Position numbers and translations under genes: made by a program
Notes under the pieces: model-generated
What the model was told of the DNA's origin: nothing
The model's database searches: none
What the model saw: only the letters and a program-made list of their open reading frames with translations
Shown here: positions 1-8,716 of the stretch, piece after piece
How the letters are laid out: every line of letters begins with the position of its first letter
How positions within the stretch are numbered: position 1 is the stretch's first letter
Source: Sphingomonas colocasiae
Lineage (GTDB): Bacteria; Pseudomonadota; Alphaproteobacteria; Sphingomonadales; Sphingomonadaceae
NCBI RefSeq assembly: GCF_019880585.1
Contig: NZ_JAINVV010000015.1
Coordinates: 124,001-188,000, forward strand
DNA length: 64,000 bases
Direction: 5' to 3'

Positions 1-164
1 AAGATTTCGATATCCTGGGCATAGGTCGCTACGAACGCGGCCTCGTCATGACGATTATAGGCATCGAGCTGGCGCTGGACGACCGTTTCCGGGGACGTAG
101 CGGCCTGGGCCGCGGCCGGCGCGGAACCTGCCAGGGCAAGGGTGATCAGAAGCGCGTCGAACAT
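1..164 (-). CDS. Exported SnoaL/NTF2-like protein, N-terminal fragment
   Basis: The gene is cut by the left edge of the window; only the first 54 codons are visible. The start is the ATG whose complement lies at 162-164. The peptide opens with a hydrophobic signal sequence (LLITLALAGSAPAAAQA) and continues with VQRQLDAYNRHDEAAF, which is the usual first helix of SnoaL-like (NTF2-fold) proteins. These small cone-shaped proteins bind or transform hydrophobic ligands, and many exported ones have no known function. The SnoaL assignment rests on about 25 residues and is tentative. Confidence 0.6.
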   Translation of the reverse strand, partial: MFDALLITLALAGSAPAAAQAATSPETVVQRQLDAYNRHDEAAFVATYAQDIEI

Positions 165-293
165 GGTCCACCTCTCGCTATCACGATGTACCGCGCGCCA
201 TTTTCCGCCAGGACGGGGCCGCATCGCGCCAGGGCGTTGAACCCTTTTCCACGCCTTCGCGTTCGGCAATCACGTTCGGTTATTCCCCAACTC

Positions 294-323
294 GGGGCCG
301 GCGCCTCGCCAGGCGCCGGCCCC
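294..323 (-). terminator. Strong hairpin downstream of the serine hydrolase gene
   Basis: A perfect 13-bp inverted repeat (GGGGCCGGCGCCT and its complement) surrounds a CGCC loop. It lies about 30 bp past the stop codon of the leftward serine hydrolase gene. No U-tract follows on the minus strand, so it may be a transcript-stabilising or factor-assisted end rather than a classic intrinsic terminator. Confidence 0.5.
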
Positions 324-354
324 TGTCTTTTCCGGCTCGCCGGTCTTTTCAAGC

Positions 355-1401
355 TTATTTGCCGTCGAAATACTCGACGACCATGCGGGAAACCGCACCG
401 ATGCGGTCGTCGCCATCTGCGTCCAGGCCCGCCATGTCCATGTTGAAAGACGTGATCACGATCGGCCCCGATTTCGCATAGACGATGCCGATATCGTTGG
501 TGACACCGATCGTCTCGCCGGTCTTGTGACCGACGGGCGCGGTCAGCCAGTGCGGGATCTTGCGCGTGCCCGCCTGCTGCGCGCGCAGGATGCGCTTCAT
601 CTCGTCGCAAGCGGCCGTGGAGGCGGCGGTGCCGCGCTCGATCGATTCCATCAGCCGCCCGCCTTCGCGCGGAGTCATGATGCCGAACCATTGGCGTTCG
701 TCGGCGGAGCGCTTGCGGACAAGCTCCACCAGCCGCCCATCGGCGTTCGCAGCCTGCACCTCCGCGATCAGCCTCGCGCGGGGCTGCGTGAAATAGGGAA
801 TGTCGGTGCCCAGCGCGAAGATATCCTCCGGCCCCAGCGCGCGATATTTCGGATCGAGCACCGCATAGAAGCCACGGAAATAATCGAGCGTCGTGTAGTT
901 GAGCCGAAGCGTCGGATATCCCGAACGGCGCAGGAAATCATTGACCGCGTCGACGCCGCCGACGCGCGCGATCATGATGTCGGTCGCGCTGTTGTCGCTG
1001 GTGATGATCATCTGGGTGATGATGTCGCGCAGCGTCGGCTTCAGCCCGAAATCGTTGAAGCGGAAAACACCCGAACCGCCACGGAAATCGGCAGCCTTGA
1101 TCTCGTGGCGCTCGTCCAGATTCAACCTCTTCTGGTCCGCGAGTTGATAGGCGAGGACCATGATCGCCACCTTGATCGTGCTCGCGCTTTCATAATGGCC
1201 ATCGGGATCGACCGCGGCCTCTTCGCCGGTCGCGAGATTCTTCGCATAGAAGCCTGACTTGGACGGAAAGCGAGCAAGCTCGGCGGCGAGCAGCCGGGTG
1301 AGGCCGGACGATTGCGCGCCGGCGGCGGGCTGGGCCGTCGCCTGCATCGCCGGAAGGACCAGAGCCGAGACGAGCAGAGCCGTTCCGAAAAGACGCTTCA
1401 C
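355..1401 (-). CDS. Exported serine hydrolase related to class A beta-lactamases
   Basis: Penicillin-recognising serine hydrolase, presumably periplasmic. The GTG at 1401 follows AGGGGG with 7-nt spacing and gives a clean signal peptide (KRLFGTALLVSALVLPAMQATAQ). Three family motifs are present: S-x-x-K as STIK within ESASTIKVAIM, SDN within IITSDNSATDIM, and KTG within GHKTGETIGVTNDIGIVY. The segment between SDN and KTG is longer than in typical class A enzymes, and I cannot find the omega-loop E-x-x-L-N motif that carries the deacylating glutamate. It may therefore be a peptidoglycan-acting or poorly hydrolytic relative rather than a resistance enzyme. It is transcribed alone. An upstream in-frame ATG at 1449 would add 16 residues without improving the signal peptide. 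Confidence 0.82.
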   Translation of the reverse strand: MKRLFGTALLVSALVLPAMQATAQPAAGAQSSGLTRLLAAELARFPSKSGFYAKNLATGEEAAVDPDGHYESASTIKVAIMVLAYQLADQKRLNLDERHEIKAADFRGGSGVFRFNDFGLKPTLRDIITQMIITSDNSATDIMIARVGGVDAVNDFLRRSGYPTLRLNYTTLDYFRGFYAVLDPKYRALGPEDIFALGTDIPYFTQPRARLIAEVQAANADGRLVELVRKRSADERQWFGIMTPREGGRLMESIERGTAASTAACDEMKRILRAQQAGTRKIPHWLTAPVGHKTGETIGVTNDIGIVYAKSGPIVITSFNMDMAGLDADGDDRIGAVSRMVVEYFDGK

Positions 1402-1548
1402 CACAATTCCCCCTATCCTGCGCCGCGATGCCTGACCGCGATCGCCCATCGCTTCATGATAGCCAATGCACCCGATCCGGCAATGTCACATGATTGCAGC
1501 ATCTTCCGTTCAGGCGTACGCTTGGATCCAGTCAACGGGAGAACCCTC

Positions 1549-2394
1549 ATGCGCACCATGGCCTTGCTCGCTCTGGCTGGATCGGCACTAACCTCCGGCG
1601 CGGCCGCAATCGCTCAGGATACCCCGATGGACATGCGCGATCTGGTCGGGGCGCGGGCTGGCCAGGCCGAAGGGCAGTTCGCCGCGCGCGGCTATGAATA
1701 TGTCGGCACGCAGACCGGCGACGATCGCAAATGGACGACCTGGTGGCACCCGCAGCGGCGATCCTGCATCATGGTCGCGACCGTCAACGGCCGTTACGAC
1801 TCGATCGTGAACACGCCCGAAGCGGACTGCCGTCGGGGCGGCGGCGATCGCAATCCGGGCTATCGACCCGACCCTGGCTATCGGCCCGGCCCCGGCCAGC
1901 GCCCCGATCCGGGATACCGCCCCGATCGTCCGGGCCGGCCAGGGGATGACGGCTTTGGCTGGGCAGGCGGGCGCCAGATCGACATGGGACTGGTCTGCTT
2001 CGGCGAAGGCCGACGACCGGCACTCGCGACCCGCTATGGCTGGAGCTGGAACGAGCGCAGCGACCGCTATGATTACGGCAACCGCACCGAGCTGTCGTCG
2101 CAGGATTTCGATGCGTCGGTGACGGTCCAGATCTGGAACGGCGGCGGCCGCATCCGCCTGCCCCGCACGCTGGTGCCGCCGATCAACTCGCGCGGCAGCA
2201 ATGGCTGGTGGGATCTGGCCAATGTCGCCAATGGCCGCAACCAGATCACCGCCACCTATCGGCTGAACGGGCTCAACAAGCCACGCGTCACGATCGATCG
2301 CCGCAGCGGCCGTATCTCGATCCGGGGGACCGGCACCTATGCCTTCCGGGGAAGCTGCGACCGCATCGACGGCCGCGATCATCGGCGCTTCTGA
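1549..2394 (+). CDS. Exported hypothetical protein with Pro/Gly-rich PGYRP repeat
   Basis: A 281-residue protein with a signal peptide (MRTMALLALAGSALTSGAAAIAQ), so secreted or periplasmic. I chose the ATG at 1549 because GGGAGA lies 6 bp upstream and the signal peptide begins there; the open frame itself extends further upstream. The N-terminal part has a conserved-looking module (LVGARAGQAEGQFAARGY, WTTWWHP, TVNGRYDSIV) seen in many alphaproteobacterial exported proteins. A linker of repeated PGYRPDP/PGQRPDP units follows, then a C-terminal beta-rich segment with paired cysteines that may form a disulfide. Function unknown. Its stop is 9 bp from the stop of the convergent EthD gene. Confidence 0.75.
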   Translation: MRTMALLALAGSALTSGAAAIAQDTPMDMRDLVGARAGQAEGQFAARGYEYVGTQTGDDRKWTTWWHPQRRSCIMVATVNGRYDSIVNTPEADCRRGGGDRNPGYRPDPGYRPGPGQRPDPGYRPDRPGRPGDDGFGWAGGRQIDMGLVCFGEGRRPALATRYGWSWNERSDRYDYGNRTELSSQDFDASVTVQIWNGGGRIRLPRTLVPPINSRGSNGWWDLANVANGRNQITATYRLNGLNKPRVTIDRRSGRISIRGTGTYAFRGSCDRIDGRDHRRF

Positions 2395-2403
2395 CGCCTC
2401 GGC

Positions 2404-2715
2404 TCAAAGCGCCTCGTTCACCTGGATGACGGGCTGAACGCCGGTGAAATTGGGGATGTCCCCCATGATCTCGGCGGCGTGCGGCCCGCCGAGCGCGCCC
2501 GCCAGCGCCTCGTCCGAAACGAAGCCGACCAGCGCGATCAGGAAATAGGGCGGCTCCGCGCCATCGGGGCCGGCGACGCCGCGAAACGCCTGGACGCCCT
2601 GTAGCCCCGCATCACCCCAGCGTGCTTCGACAAGTGGCACATGGGTCTGGATATAATAGTCGAAATCGAATTGCGCGCCCGCCGCACGCGGATAGATGAC
2701 GCTGACCGTCGCCAT
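2404..2715 (-). CDS. EthD family protein
   Basis: A 103-residue ferredoxin-like alpha/beta-barrel protein. The start at 2715 is preceded by AGGGAG at good spacing. Features of the EthD family are FDYYIQTHVPLVEARWGD near the N-terminus and PPYFLIALVGFVSDEAL in the middle strand. EthD proteins accompany monooxygenase or degradation systems, but their chemistry is often unknown. The gene lies 72 bp downstream of the marR-type gene on the same strand, so it is probably in that regulator's transcript. Confidence 0.8.
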   Translation of the reverse strand: MATVSVIYPRAAGAQFDFDYYIQTHVPLVEARWGDAGLQGVQAFRGVAGPDGAEPPYFLIALVGFVSDEALAGALGGPHAAEIMGDIPNFTGVQPVIQVNEAL

Positions 2716-2787
2716 GGCCGACTCCCTTGATGAAGACGGGCATGAGCCCATCCTGGCCCGATCATGTCAATTGCGGTGTCGCGCTCT

Positions 2788-3228
2788 TCAGGCCATCGCC
2801 CAGAGGCCGGCACGCAGCGCATCGGGATCGGCGAGCGCCCGTTCGGCCTCCGCATGAGTGTGCTCCCAGATCGGCAGTGCGCGCCGCAGCAGCGCACGCC
2901 CGGCATCGGTCAGCGACAGCAGCCGGCCGCGCCGGTCGGCGGGATCGACCACGGATATCAGCAGCCCGCGCCGTTCGAGCGGCTTGAGATTGGCGGTGAG
3001 CGTCGTCCGGTCCATCGCCAGCACCTGCGCCACCGCCCCCATCTTCGGCGGCTCCGGCCGGTTGAGCGCCATCAGCAGCGAGAATTGCCCGCTGGTCAGC
3101 CCCACCGGCCGCAATGCATCGTCGAAGCGCCGGGAGAGAGCACGCGCGGCCCGTTGCGCGGCCAGGCACAGGCAATGGTCGCGCACATGATGCGTGGTTT
3201 CGAACGACAGGCCGTCCTCATCGGTCAT
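2788..3228 (-). CDS. MarR family transcriptional regulator
   Basis: A 146-residue winged-helix regulator. The helix-turn-helix and wing are visible as TSGQFSLLMAL, MGAVAQVLAMDRTTLTANLK, LERRGLLISV and DPADRRGRLLSLTDAG; the last contains the conserved D-x-R-G-R wing. MarR proteins are dimers that release DNA when they bind phenolic or other small ligands. A perfect inverted repeat lies just upstream of its own start and probably mediates autoregulation. The likely targets are itself, the downstream EthD gene and perhaps the divergent amidohydrolase gene at 3385. The ribosome binding site is weak. Confidence 0.9.
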   Translation of the reverse strand: MTDEDGLSFETTHHVRDHCLCLAAQRAARALSRRFDDALRPVGLTSGQFSLLMALNRPEPPKMGAVAQVLAMDRTTLTANLKPLERRGLLISVVDPADRRGRLLSLTDAGRALLRRALPIWEHTHAEAERALADPDALRAGLWAMA

Positions 3229-3237
3229 GCCGGAATT

Positions 3238-3255
3238 TAGGTTGAGAACAACCTA
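3238..3255. promoter_or_regulatory. Probable MarR operator
   Basis: A perfect inverted repeat, TAGGTTG-agaa-CAACCTA, lies 10-27 bp upstream of the marR-type start codon and about 130 bp from the divergent start at 3385. MarR dimers usually bind palindromes of this size over their own promoters. The link is inferred from position and symmetry. Confidence 0.6.
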
Positions 3256-3384
3256 TCGGTCAACGGATCGCTTTGCGCGCGACGCGGATCGCGGCGCCAT
3301 GTCGGTTTTCTTCTGTATATTCGTCTTCCCCATAAGGTTGCAGCAAATGCGGCAAATGACGAATGTGTTTTGCCAGGGGGGACA

Positions 3385-6300
3385 ATGATGACCAGATCGC
3401 GCACGCGCCTGACGGGATGGCTTCTCGCGGTCTGCGCGCTCATGGCGGGCAATGCGGCCTCGGCCGGCGAGACCGCGCCCGCGCTGCCGCTCACGCCCCA
3501 CCGTCAGTTCGATTTCCAGGTCGACGAAGCCACCTGGATGGCGCCCGACCTGTCGCCCGACGGGCGGACGATCCTGTTCGACATATTGGGCGATATCCAT
3601 GCGATCGACGTCGGGGGCGGCACGGCGCGGCCATTGCTGCATGGCCTGGCCTATGAAACCCAGCCGGTCTTTTCGCCCGACGGCAGCCAGTTCGCGTTCA
3701 TCAGCGACCGATCGGGCGCAGCGAACCTGTGGATCGCCAATCGTGACGGCACCGGGCTGAAACAGATTTCGCGCGACGAGAGCGCGGCGATCTATTCCTC
3801 GCCCGCCTGGTCGCCCGATGGGCGCTTCATCTATGTCTCGCGCTCGATCCATGCCGATCTGGCGTTCGAGATTGTCATGTACGATCGCGACGGCGGCGCG
3901 GGCGTCCAGATCACCAGGGCCAGGCCCAACGGCACCGAAGGGTTCGACACACGCATCAACGCACTCGGCGCGGCGCCCTCGCCGGACGGGCGCTATCTCT
4001 ATTATGCGCAGAAGACGGGCACGCTCTGGCATGACCGCTATCTGCCGCATTGGTCGATCGTCCGGCGCGACCTGCGCAACGGCGCGGAAGCGACGATCCT
4101 CGCCTCGCCCGGCGGCGCGATGCGGCCGATGCTCTCGCGCGACGGCCGCCGCCTCGCTTATGCCAGCCGCACCGGCACGCGCACCGGCCTGCGCCTGCGT
4201 GACCTGGACACCGGCGAGGACCGCTGGATCGCGGCGATCGACCATGACAGCCGCGAGGGCGGCTATTATGTCGATCTGGTCCCGCGCTTCAGCTTCTCCG
4301 CCGATGGCCGATCGATCCTGACGAGCACAGATGGCGGGCTCACGCGCATCGATCTGGCGAGCGGCACCACGACAGCGATCCCCTTCACCGCATCGGTCGC
4401 GCTCGATGTCGGACGATCGACACGCATCGCGCAAAAACTCGACGACGGTCCGGTCACGGTGCGCGTGCTCCAGTCGCCCGCCCCTTCCCCCGATGGCCGC
4501 AATGTCGCCTTCACCGCGTTGGGCGGACTCTACACCCGGCCATTGACCCGCGACGGCGTCGCACGCGCGGTGCCGGGCGTCGAGGGCATGGCCTTCCAGC
4601 CGAGCTGGTCGCCCGATGGACGCACGATCGCCTATGTCACCTGGACCGCGAACGAGGGTGGCCAGCTCTGGACGATCCCCGCGCACGGTGGACGCCCGCG
4701 CCGGCTGGCCCAGTCACCCGCCATGTATAGCGAACCGCAATTCGCGCCCGATGGACGGAGCATCGCGGTGCTGCGCGCCAATCATCACGACCGGCTCGAA
4801 ACCAGCGACGAGCTCTCGCAGAACCGGCAGACCGATATCGTGCTGCTGCCGGCGGGCGGTGGGTCGGGCCGGCTGGTGACGAGCGGCCTGGGCATTCGCG
4901 CGCTCCAGTTCGGCGATGCCGGCCGACTGCGCTTCACCGCGCCCGAAGGAACGAGTTCGATCGGGCTCGATGGCGAGGATCTGCGCCGCGACGTCGCCTT
5001 CAAGGCGCGCAACGGCAATCAGTATTTCGCCGGCATGCCGGTGCCGCCCGAGGATGTCCGTGTCAGCCCCAGGGGTGACCACGCGCTCGTCAAGGCGGCG
5101 TCGCAGCTCTATCTGGTCGATCTGCCCCCGGCCAATGCGCCCGGCGGCGCGACGATCCAGCTTTCAGCGCCTCCGGTCGCACTGACGCGGCTGACGCGCG
5201 TGGGCGCCGATCATCTGGCGTGGAGCCGGGACGGTGCGTCGATCCTTTGGTCGGTCGGATCGACGATCCGCACCGTCGCCTTGGCCGGCATCGCGGGCAC
5301 GCCGCCCGGCACCGCCGAAAGCCGGGCGGAAAGCTTCCCCACCCCGGTCTCGCTGCCGCGTGACATGCCGAACGGCAGCGTCGTGCTGCGCGGCGCGACG
5401 GTGGTGACGATGCGCGGGGACGAGGTGATCACGAACGCCGATATCGTGGTCACCGGCAACCGCATCGCCGCGATCGGCCGGACCGGTGATGTCGCGGTGC
5501 CGGCGGGCGCCGCGATCCGCGACGTCGCCGGCAAGTTCATCATACCCGGTCTTGTCGATACCCATGCGCACTGGTTCGAGATCCGCCGCGGCCTGCTCGA
5601 TCGCGGCCATTGGGATTTCCTCGCCAATCTCGCCTATGGCGTCACCGCCGGCCTGGACGTGCAGCCCTTCACCGTCGACATGTTCGGATATCAGGACATG
5701 ATCGACGCCGGCATGATGCCCGGCCCCCGCGCCTTCACCACCGGCCCCGGCATCTTCGTCAATGCGGAGGTCAATTCCAAGGCCGACGCCGTCGACGTCC
5801 TCACCCGCTATCGCGACCATTATCGCACGCGCAACATCAAGTCCTACATGATCGGCAATCGCCGCCAGCGCCAGTTCATGACCGAGGCGGCGGCCGAACT
5901 CGGCATGATGCCGACCACGGAGGGCGCGAGCGACCTGACGCTCAACCTGACCCATGCGATCGACGGTTTCGCCGGCAACGAGCACAGCCTGCCGGTCACG
6001 CCGCTGCGCGACGATATCGTCCAGCTCTATGCCCGCACCCGCATCGGCTATTCGCCCACCTTCAACGTCATGTACGGGGGCATGCCCTCGCTCGACAATC
6101 TGATCATCCGCGACGATCCCAGCCGCGACGCGAAGCTGCGCCGCTTCATGCCGGGCGGCGTGGTCGATGCGAAGATGCGCGGACGGGAATGGTCCTCGCC
6201 CGACGACAGCCTCTATCCCGCCTTCGCCACCGATGCGCTGCGCATCCAGCGCGCCGGCGGGCTGGTCGGCATCGGCAGCCATGGCGAGCTTCAGGGCCTG

Positions 6301-6609
6301 GGCTATCATTACGAGATGCAGGCTTATGCCGCGGGCGGCGCCACCCCGCATGAGGTGCTGCGCGCCGCCACCATCGGATCGGCCGAGATCATCGGCCATG
6401 CCGCCGATATCGGCAGCATCGAGGCCGGGAAACTGGCCGACCTGCTGGTGCTCGACGCCGATCCGCTTGCCGATATCCGCAACGCGCGCGCGATCGGACA
6501 GGTGATGAAAAACGGCCGGATCTACGATGCGGAGACGCTGGACGAGGTCTGGCCGCGCGTGCGGGCCTTGCCCGCGCAATGGTTCCGGAAGCCCGCCGAC
6601 GGGCAATGA
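3385..6609 (+). CDS. Exported TolB-like beta-propeller/amidohydrolase fusion
   Basis: A 1074-residue exported protein. An AGGGGGG ribosome site precedes ATG 3385, and a signal peptide follows (RTRLTGWLLAVCALMAGNAASA). Residues ~40-640 contain WD40-like/TolB-type blades, each with an SPDGR-type turn (LSPDGRTILF, FSPDGSQFAF, WSPDGRFIYV, WSPDGRTIAY). Residues ~660-1070 form an amidohydrolase domain: the N-terminal beta-sandwich strand VVTGNRIAAIG, then IIPGLVDTHAHW with the metal-binding H727-x-H729, and ending IEAGKLADLLVLDADPL. Fusions of this type are predicted to hydrolyse peptide- or imide-like substrates in the periplasm, with the propeller as a substrate gate. The specific substrate is not deducible. 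It is monocistronic. Confidence 0.9.
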   Translation: MMTRSRTRLTGWLLAVCALMAGNAASAGETAPALPLTPHRQFDFQVDEATWMAPDLSPDGRTILFDILGDIHAIDVGGGTARPLLHGLAYETQPVFSPDGSQFAFISDRSGAANLWIANRDGTGLKQISRDESAAIYSSPAWSPDGRFIYVSRSIHADLAFEIVMYDRDGGAGVQITRARPNGTEGFDTRINALGAAPSPDGRYLYYAQKTGTLWHDRYLPHWSIVRRDLRNGAEATILASPGGAMRPMLSRDGRRLAYASRTGTRTGLRLRDLDTGEDRWIAAIDHDSREGGYYVDLVPRFSFSADGRSILTSTDGGLTRIDLASGTTTAIPFTASVALDVGRSTRIAQKLDDGPVTVRVLQSPAPSPDGRNVAFTALGGLYTRPLTRDGVARAVPGVEGMAFQPSWSPDGRTIAYVTWTANEGGQLWTIPAHGGRPRRLAQSPAMYSEPQFAPDGRSIAVLRANHHDRLETSDELSQNRQTDIVLLPAGGGSGRLVTSGLGIRALQFGDAGRLRFTAPEGTSSIGLDGEDLRRDVAFKARNGNQYFAGMPVPPEDVRVSPRGDHALVKAASQLYLVDLPPANAPGGATIQLSAPPVALTRLTRVGADHLAWSRDGASILWSVGSTIRTVALAGIAGTPPGTAESRAESFPTPVSLPRDMPNGSVVLRGATVVTMRGDEVITNADIVVTGNRIAAIGRTGDVAVPAGAAIRDVAGKFIIPGLVDTHAHWFEIRRGLLDRGHWDFLANLAYGVTAGLDVQPFTVDMFGYQDMIDAGMMPGPRAFTTGPGIFVNAEVNSKADAVDVLTRYRDHYRTRNIKSYMIGNRRQRQFMTEAAAELGMMPTTEGASDLTLNLTHAIDGFAGNEHSLPVTPLRDDIVQLYARTRIGYSPTFNVMYGGMPSLDNLIIRDDPSRDAKLRRFMPGGVVDAKMRGREWSSPDDSLYPAFATDALRIQRAGGLVGIGSHGELQGLGYHYEMQAYAAGGATPHEVLRAATIGSAEIIGHAADIGSIEAGKLADLLVLDADPLADIRNARAIGQVMKNGRIYDAETLDEVWPRVRALPAQWFRKPADGQ

Positions 6610-6733
6610 CCCCGAACCCGGGCCGGCCCGACGCGCCATATTCGGGATGGATCGTCAACGGTTCGTCGCAATGGCCGCGCAATCTTAAGGAATGATAGAC
6701 CAAGACTGTGCGATAAGGCCCCGCATGAAGAAC

Positions 6734-6750
6734 GCTCCTTCAGAAGGAGC
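6734..6750. other. Short hairpin ahead of the small membrane protein gene
   Basis: GCTCCTT-cag-AAGGAGC is a perfect 7-bp stem with a 3-nt loop. It contains an AAGGAG that would look like a ribosome binding site, but it is 18 nt or more from the ATG at 6769 and would be sequestered in the stem. It may be a structural leader element or the end of the preceding transcript. Confidence 0.35.
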
Positions 6751-6768
6751 GAGATAGGCGTTGAGGAT

Positions 6769-7029
6769 ATGTCGGGACTGGCCGTTTTCGCCACAGTGAT
6801 CGCAATTGCGTTCGTCGCCGCGCTGGCATGGCTGGCCGGACTTTTCCTGCGCGCGCCGCGCGGTTTTCAGGACAGCGGCGGTTTCGGTATCGACCGGCGC
6901 AGAAATCCCGATCCCAATGCCAGCGCCGCCGATCGGCGCACGGGGCCCGACAACGGGCAGTCGCGCAGGCGCGCCGACGATTCGGCGGCCACCGAAGCCA
7001 CCCGCGGCACGCGGCAATTCGATCGCTGA
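6769..7029 (+). CDS. Small single-pass membrane protein, unknown function
   Basis: An 86-residue protein. Residues ~3-27 form one transmembrane helix (AVFATVIAIAFVAALAWLAG). The rest is a short, charged, disordered tail rich in Arg, Asp and Asn. A GAGGA sequence lies immediately upstream of the ATG at 6769, though its spacing is short. Nothing identifies a family. Codon use matches the neighbours, which supports a real gene, but it could be a spurious open frame. Confidence 0.45.
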   Translation: MSGLAVFATVIAIAFVAALAWLAGLFLRAPRGFQDSGGFGIDRRRNPDPNASAADRRTGPDNGQSRRRADDSAATEATRGTRQFDR

Positions 7030-7067
7030 ACGGGATCCGGCAAGAGCCGGCCGATCCCGCGCATCCG

Positions 7068-7409
7068 TTACCGCGCCGCCACCTCGCCCCGCGGCCGCAG
7101 CGGGCCGGATGACTGAGTCGCGATCACCGCCTCCAGTTCCGCATCGCTGAGCGGCTCGTCGAAGGCGATGCCGAACCGGCTGCCGACCACCCAGCGCACC
7201 GTTGCCGACCGGACGATCCCTGCGCAATCCAGCGCGACGCCGGCGCCTTGCTCCGGCGGGTCGGCGACGTGCACAAGCGCCCCGCCGATCGAGATGTCGA
7301 GCAAATGGATCCGCACGGATATGCCGCCAAGCACCATATGCGCAGGCTGGAATACCTTCAGCCTGGGCGTCGCCCGCCGTGACGGAGCCCCGTTCCTGCC
7401 GCCCTGCAC
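7068..7409 (-). CDS. PilZ domain protein
   Basis: A 113-residue single-domain PilZ protein. The c-di-GMP binding signature is visible as an Arg-rich N-terminal loop (RRATPRLKVFQPA, an RxxxR-like motif), then LLDISIGGALVH, matching D/N-x-S-x-x-G, and VRWVVGSRFGIAF in the later strands. Such proteins are cytoplasmic effectors that convert c-di-GMP level into changes in motility, exopolysaccharide or adhesion. The giant adhesin at 15.9-26.6 kb would be a plausible physiological output, but no direct link is shown. Confidence 0.85.
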   Translation of the reverse strand: MQGGRNGAPSRRATPRLKVFQPAHMVLGGISVRIHLLDISIGGALVHVADPPEQGAGVALDCAGIVRSATVRWVVGSRFGIAFDEPLSDAELEAVIATQSSGPLRPRGEVAAR

Positions 7410-7489
7410 CAGAATCCCCCTTAGCGTCGCTTGGCCGCGTCACGCTTTGCCGCCCGGATGGCCGAAGCGCAAGCAGGCGCGCCGAACGA

Positions 7490-8251
7490 TCAGCGACCGG
7501 TCTGGATCAGCCGCGTCCCATCATCGGACACTACCAGGCAGGTCAGGCGACCGCTGTGATAGGCACCGGTATCGATCCCGATCCGATTCGGCCGGAATAC
7601 GGGTTCATCAACGATCACATGACCGTGCACCACACGCACCCCCCAATCCCGGTCCGCACTCAGAAACGGTTCGCGGATCCACATCAGATCGCGGGCATGC
7701 TGGGCATGCACCGGCCGCGCCGGATCCAGCCCGGCATGGACGAACAGATGGCCGCGCCACGCAAAGGCCAGCCGCAGCGCCCGGAGAAACAGGATATGGG
7801 TGGGCGGCAGCGCCGACGAGAGAGCGTCGCGCAAATCCGTCCAGTCGGGGCCGTCGGGCCGGTCCGGCACCGATACGCCATAGCTTTCGAGGGCTTCGCG
7901 ACCACCATATTGCAGCCATGCGGGCCCGGCGGCGGCCGGTGCCTCAAGAAATTCGAGCATCCGATCCTCGTGATTTCCCTTCAGGAAAACACGCGCGACG
8001 CCATCCCCGAAGGGCGTTGCCAGACGATCGATCACCTGCGCCGAAGCCGGACCGCGATCGACATAGTCGCCAAGATAGCAGATGACCGGTCGCAACGGCC
8101 TGCTCGCGACGATATCGGTGGCGATCGCGGCCTCGATCTCCTCGAGCAGGTCGAGACGGCCATGAACATCCCCCACGGCATAGATCGCGGTGGCATCCGC
8201 GGCTTCGGGGCTCGGATAACGGCTGGCATCGATCAATTCGGGCGTGCTCAT
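7490..8251 (-). CDS. Calcineurin-like metallophosphoesterase
   Basis: A 253-residue protein phosphatase-like enzyme. The dinuclear-metal motifs are in order: GDVHGRLDLLEEI, GDYVDRGP, GNHEDRMLEFL, a histidine in FVHAGLDP, and a further histidine in VVHGHVI. This is the PPP-type or ApaH-like arrangement found in bacterial protein phosphatases and nucleotide hydrolases; the substrate cannot be assigned. I start at the ATG complementing 8249-8251 because the frame upstream of it has no family similarity. GGAAG lies about 9 nt upstream. Confidence 0.85.
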   Translation of the reverse strand: MSTPELIDASRYPSPEAADATAIYAVGDVHGRLDLLEEIEAAIATDIVASRPLRPVICYLGDYVDRGPASAQVIDRLATPFGDGVARVFLKGNHEDRMLEFLEAPAAAGPAWLQYGGREALESYGVSVPDRPDGPDWTDLRDALSSALPPTHILFLRALRLAFAWRGHLFVHAGLDPARPVHAQHARDLMWIREPFLSADRDWGVRVVHGHVIVDEPVFRPNRIGIDTGAYHSGRLTCLVVSDDGTRLIQTGR

Positions 8252-8716
8252 CGCCCTGCGCTTCCATGAATCGCCGGTTGCCGCAATGTCATAGTCGCCG
8301 GCCCGGCGGCGCGGCGCCGGTCCGCAACACCGCGCAAGCGGCGTCCATCGCGACATGAAAGATAACCTCGCACCGAACCCATCAGGACAAGCAGCCGCGC
8401 CCCCTATATTGCCTTCCGGTCAAATCACCTGACCGCCTCAACTCATCATATTTCTATATCGCCTTCCAACTGGTCGATTCTTCACCAGAATTCCCGCCTC
8501 AAATCGATCGATATCACCATAACCATTTAAGGCATTGTCGCACACCGACAGGAATGGATGCTTTCACCTTCTGACCCGGAATGATGCAGGATTGCCGATA
8601 CTGGAGCGACTGAATGACGATTATTGAGGAGATTCGTCGCAATTAGGTCCATTTTGGCTTGCAAGTATCGGCAAGCCGTTGCAGGCGGATTTCCGCAATT
8701 TCACGGAGTCCCTGAC
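8252..8716. other. AT-rich intergenic region upstream of the mucR-type gene
   Basis: There is no convincing gene in these 465 bp. The stretch from about 8430 to 8540 is markedly AT-rich for this genome (TCATCATATTTCTATATC and ATATCACCATAACCATTTAA). It probably carries the mucR promoter. Ros/MucR regulators bind AT-rich DNA and often repress themselves, so this may be an autoregulatory site. A tiny open frame at 8614-8646 encodes MTIIEEIRRN, with GGAG 7-8 nt upstream of its ATG; it could be a leader peptide, but the evidence is thin. Confidence 0.4.
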
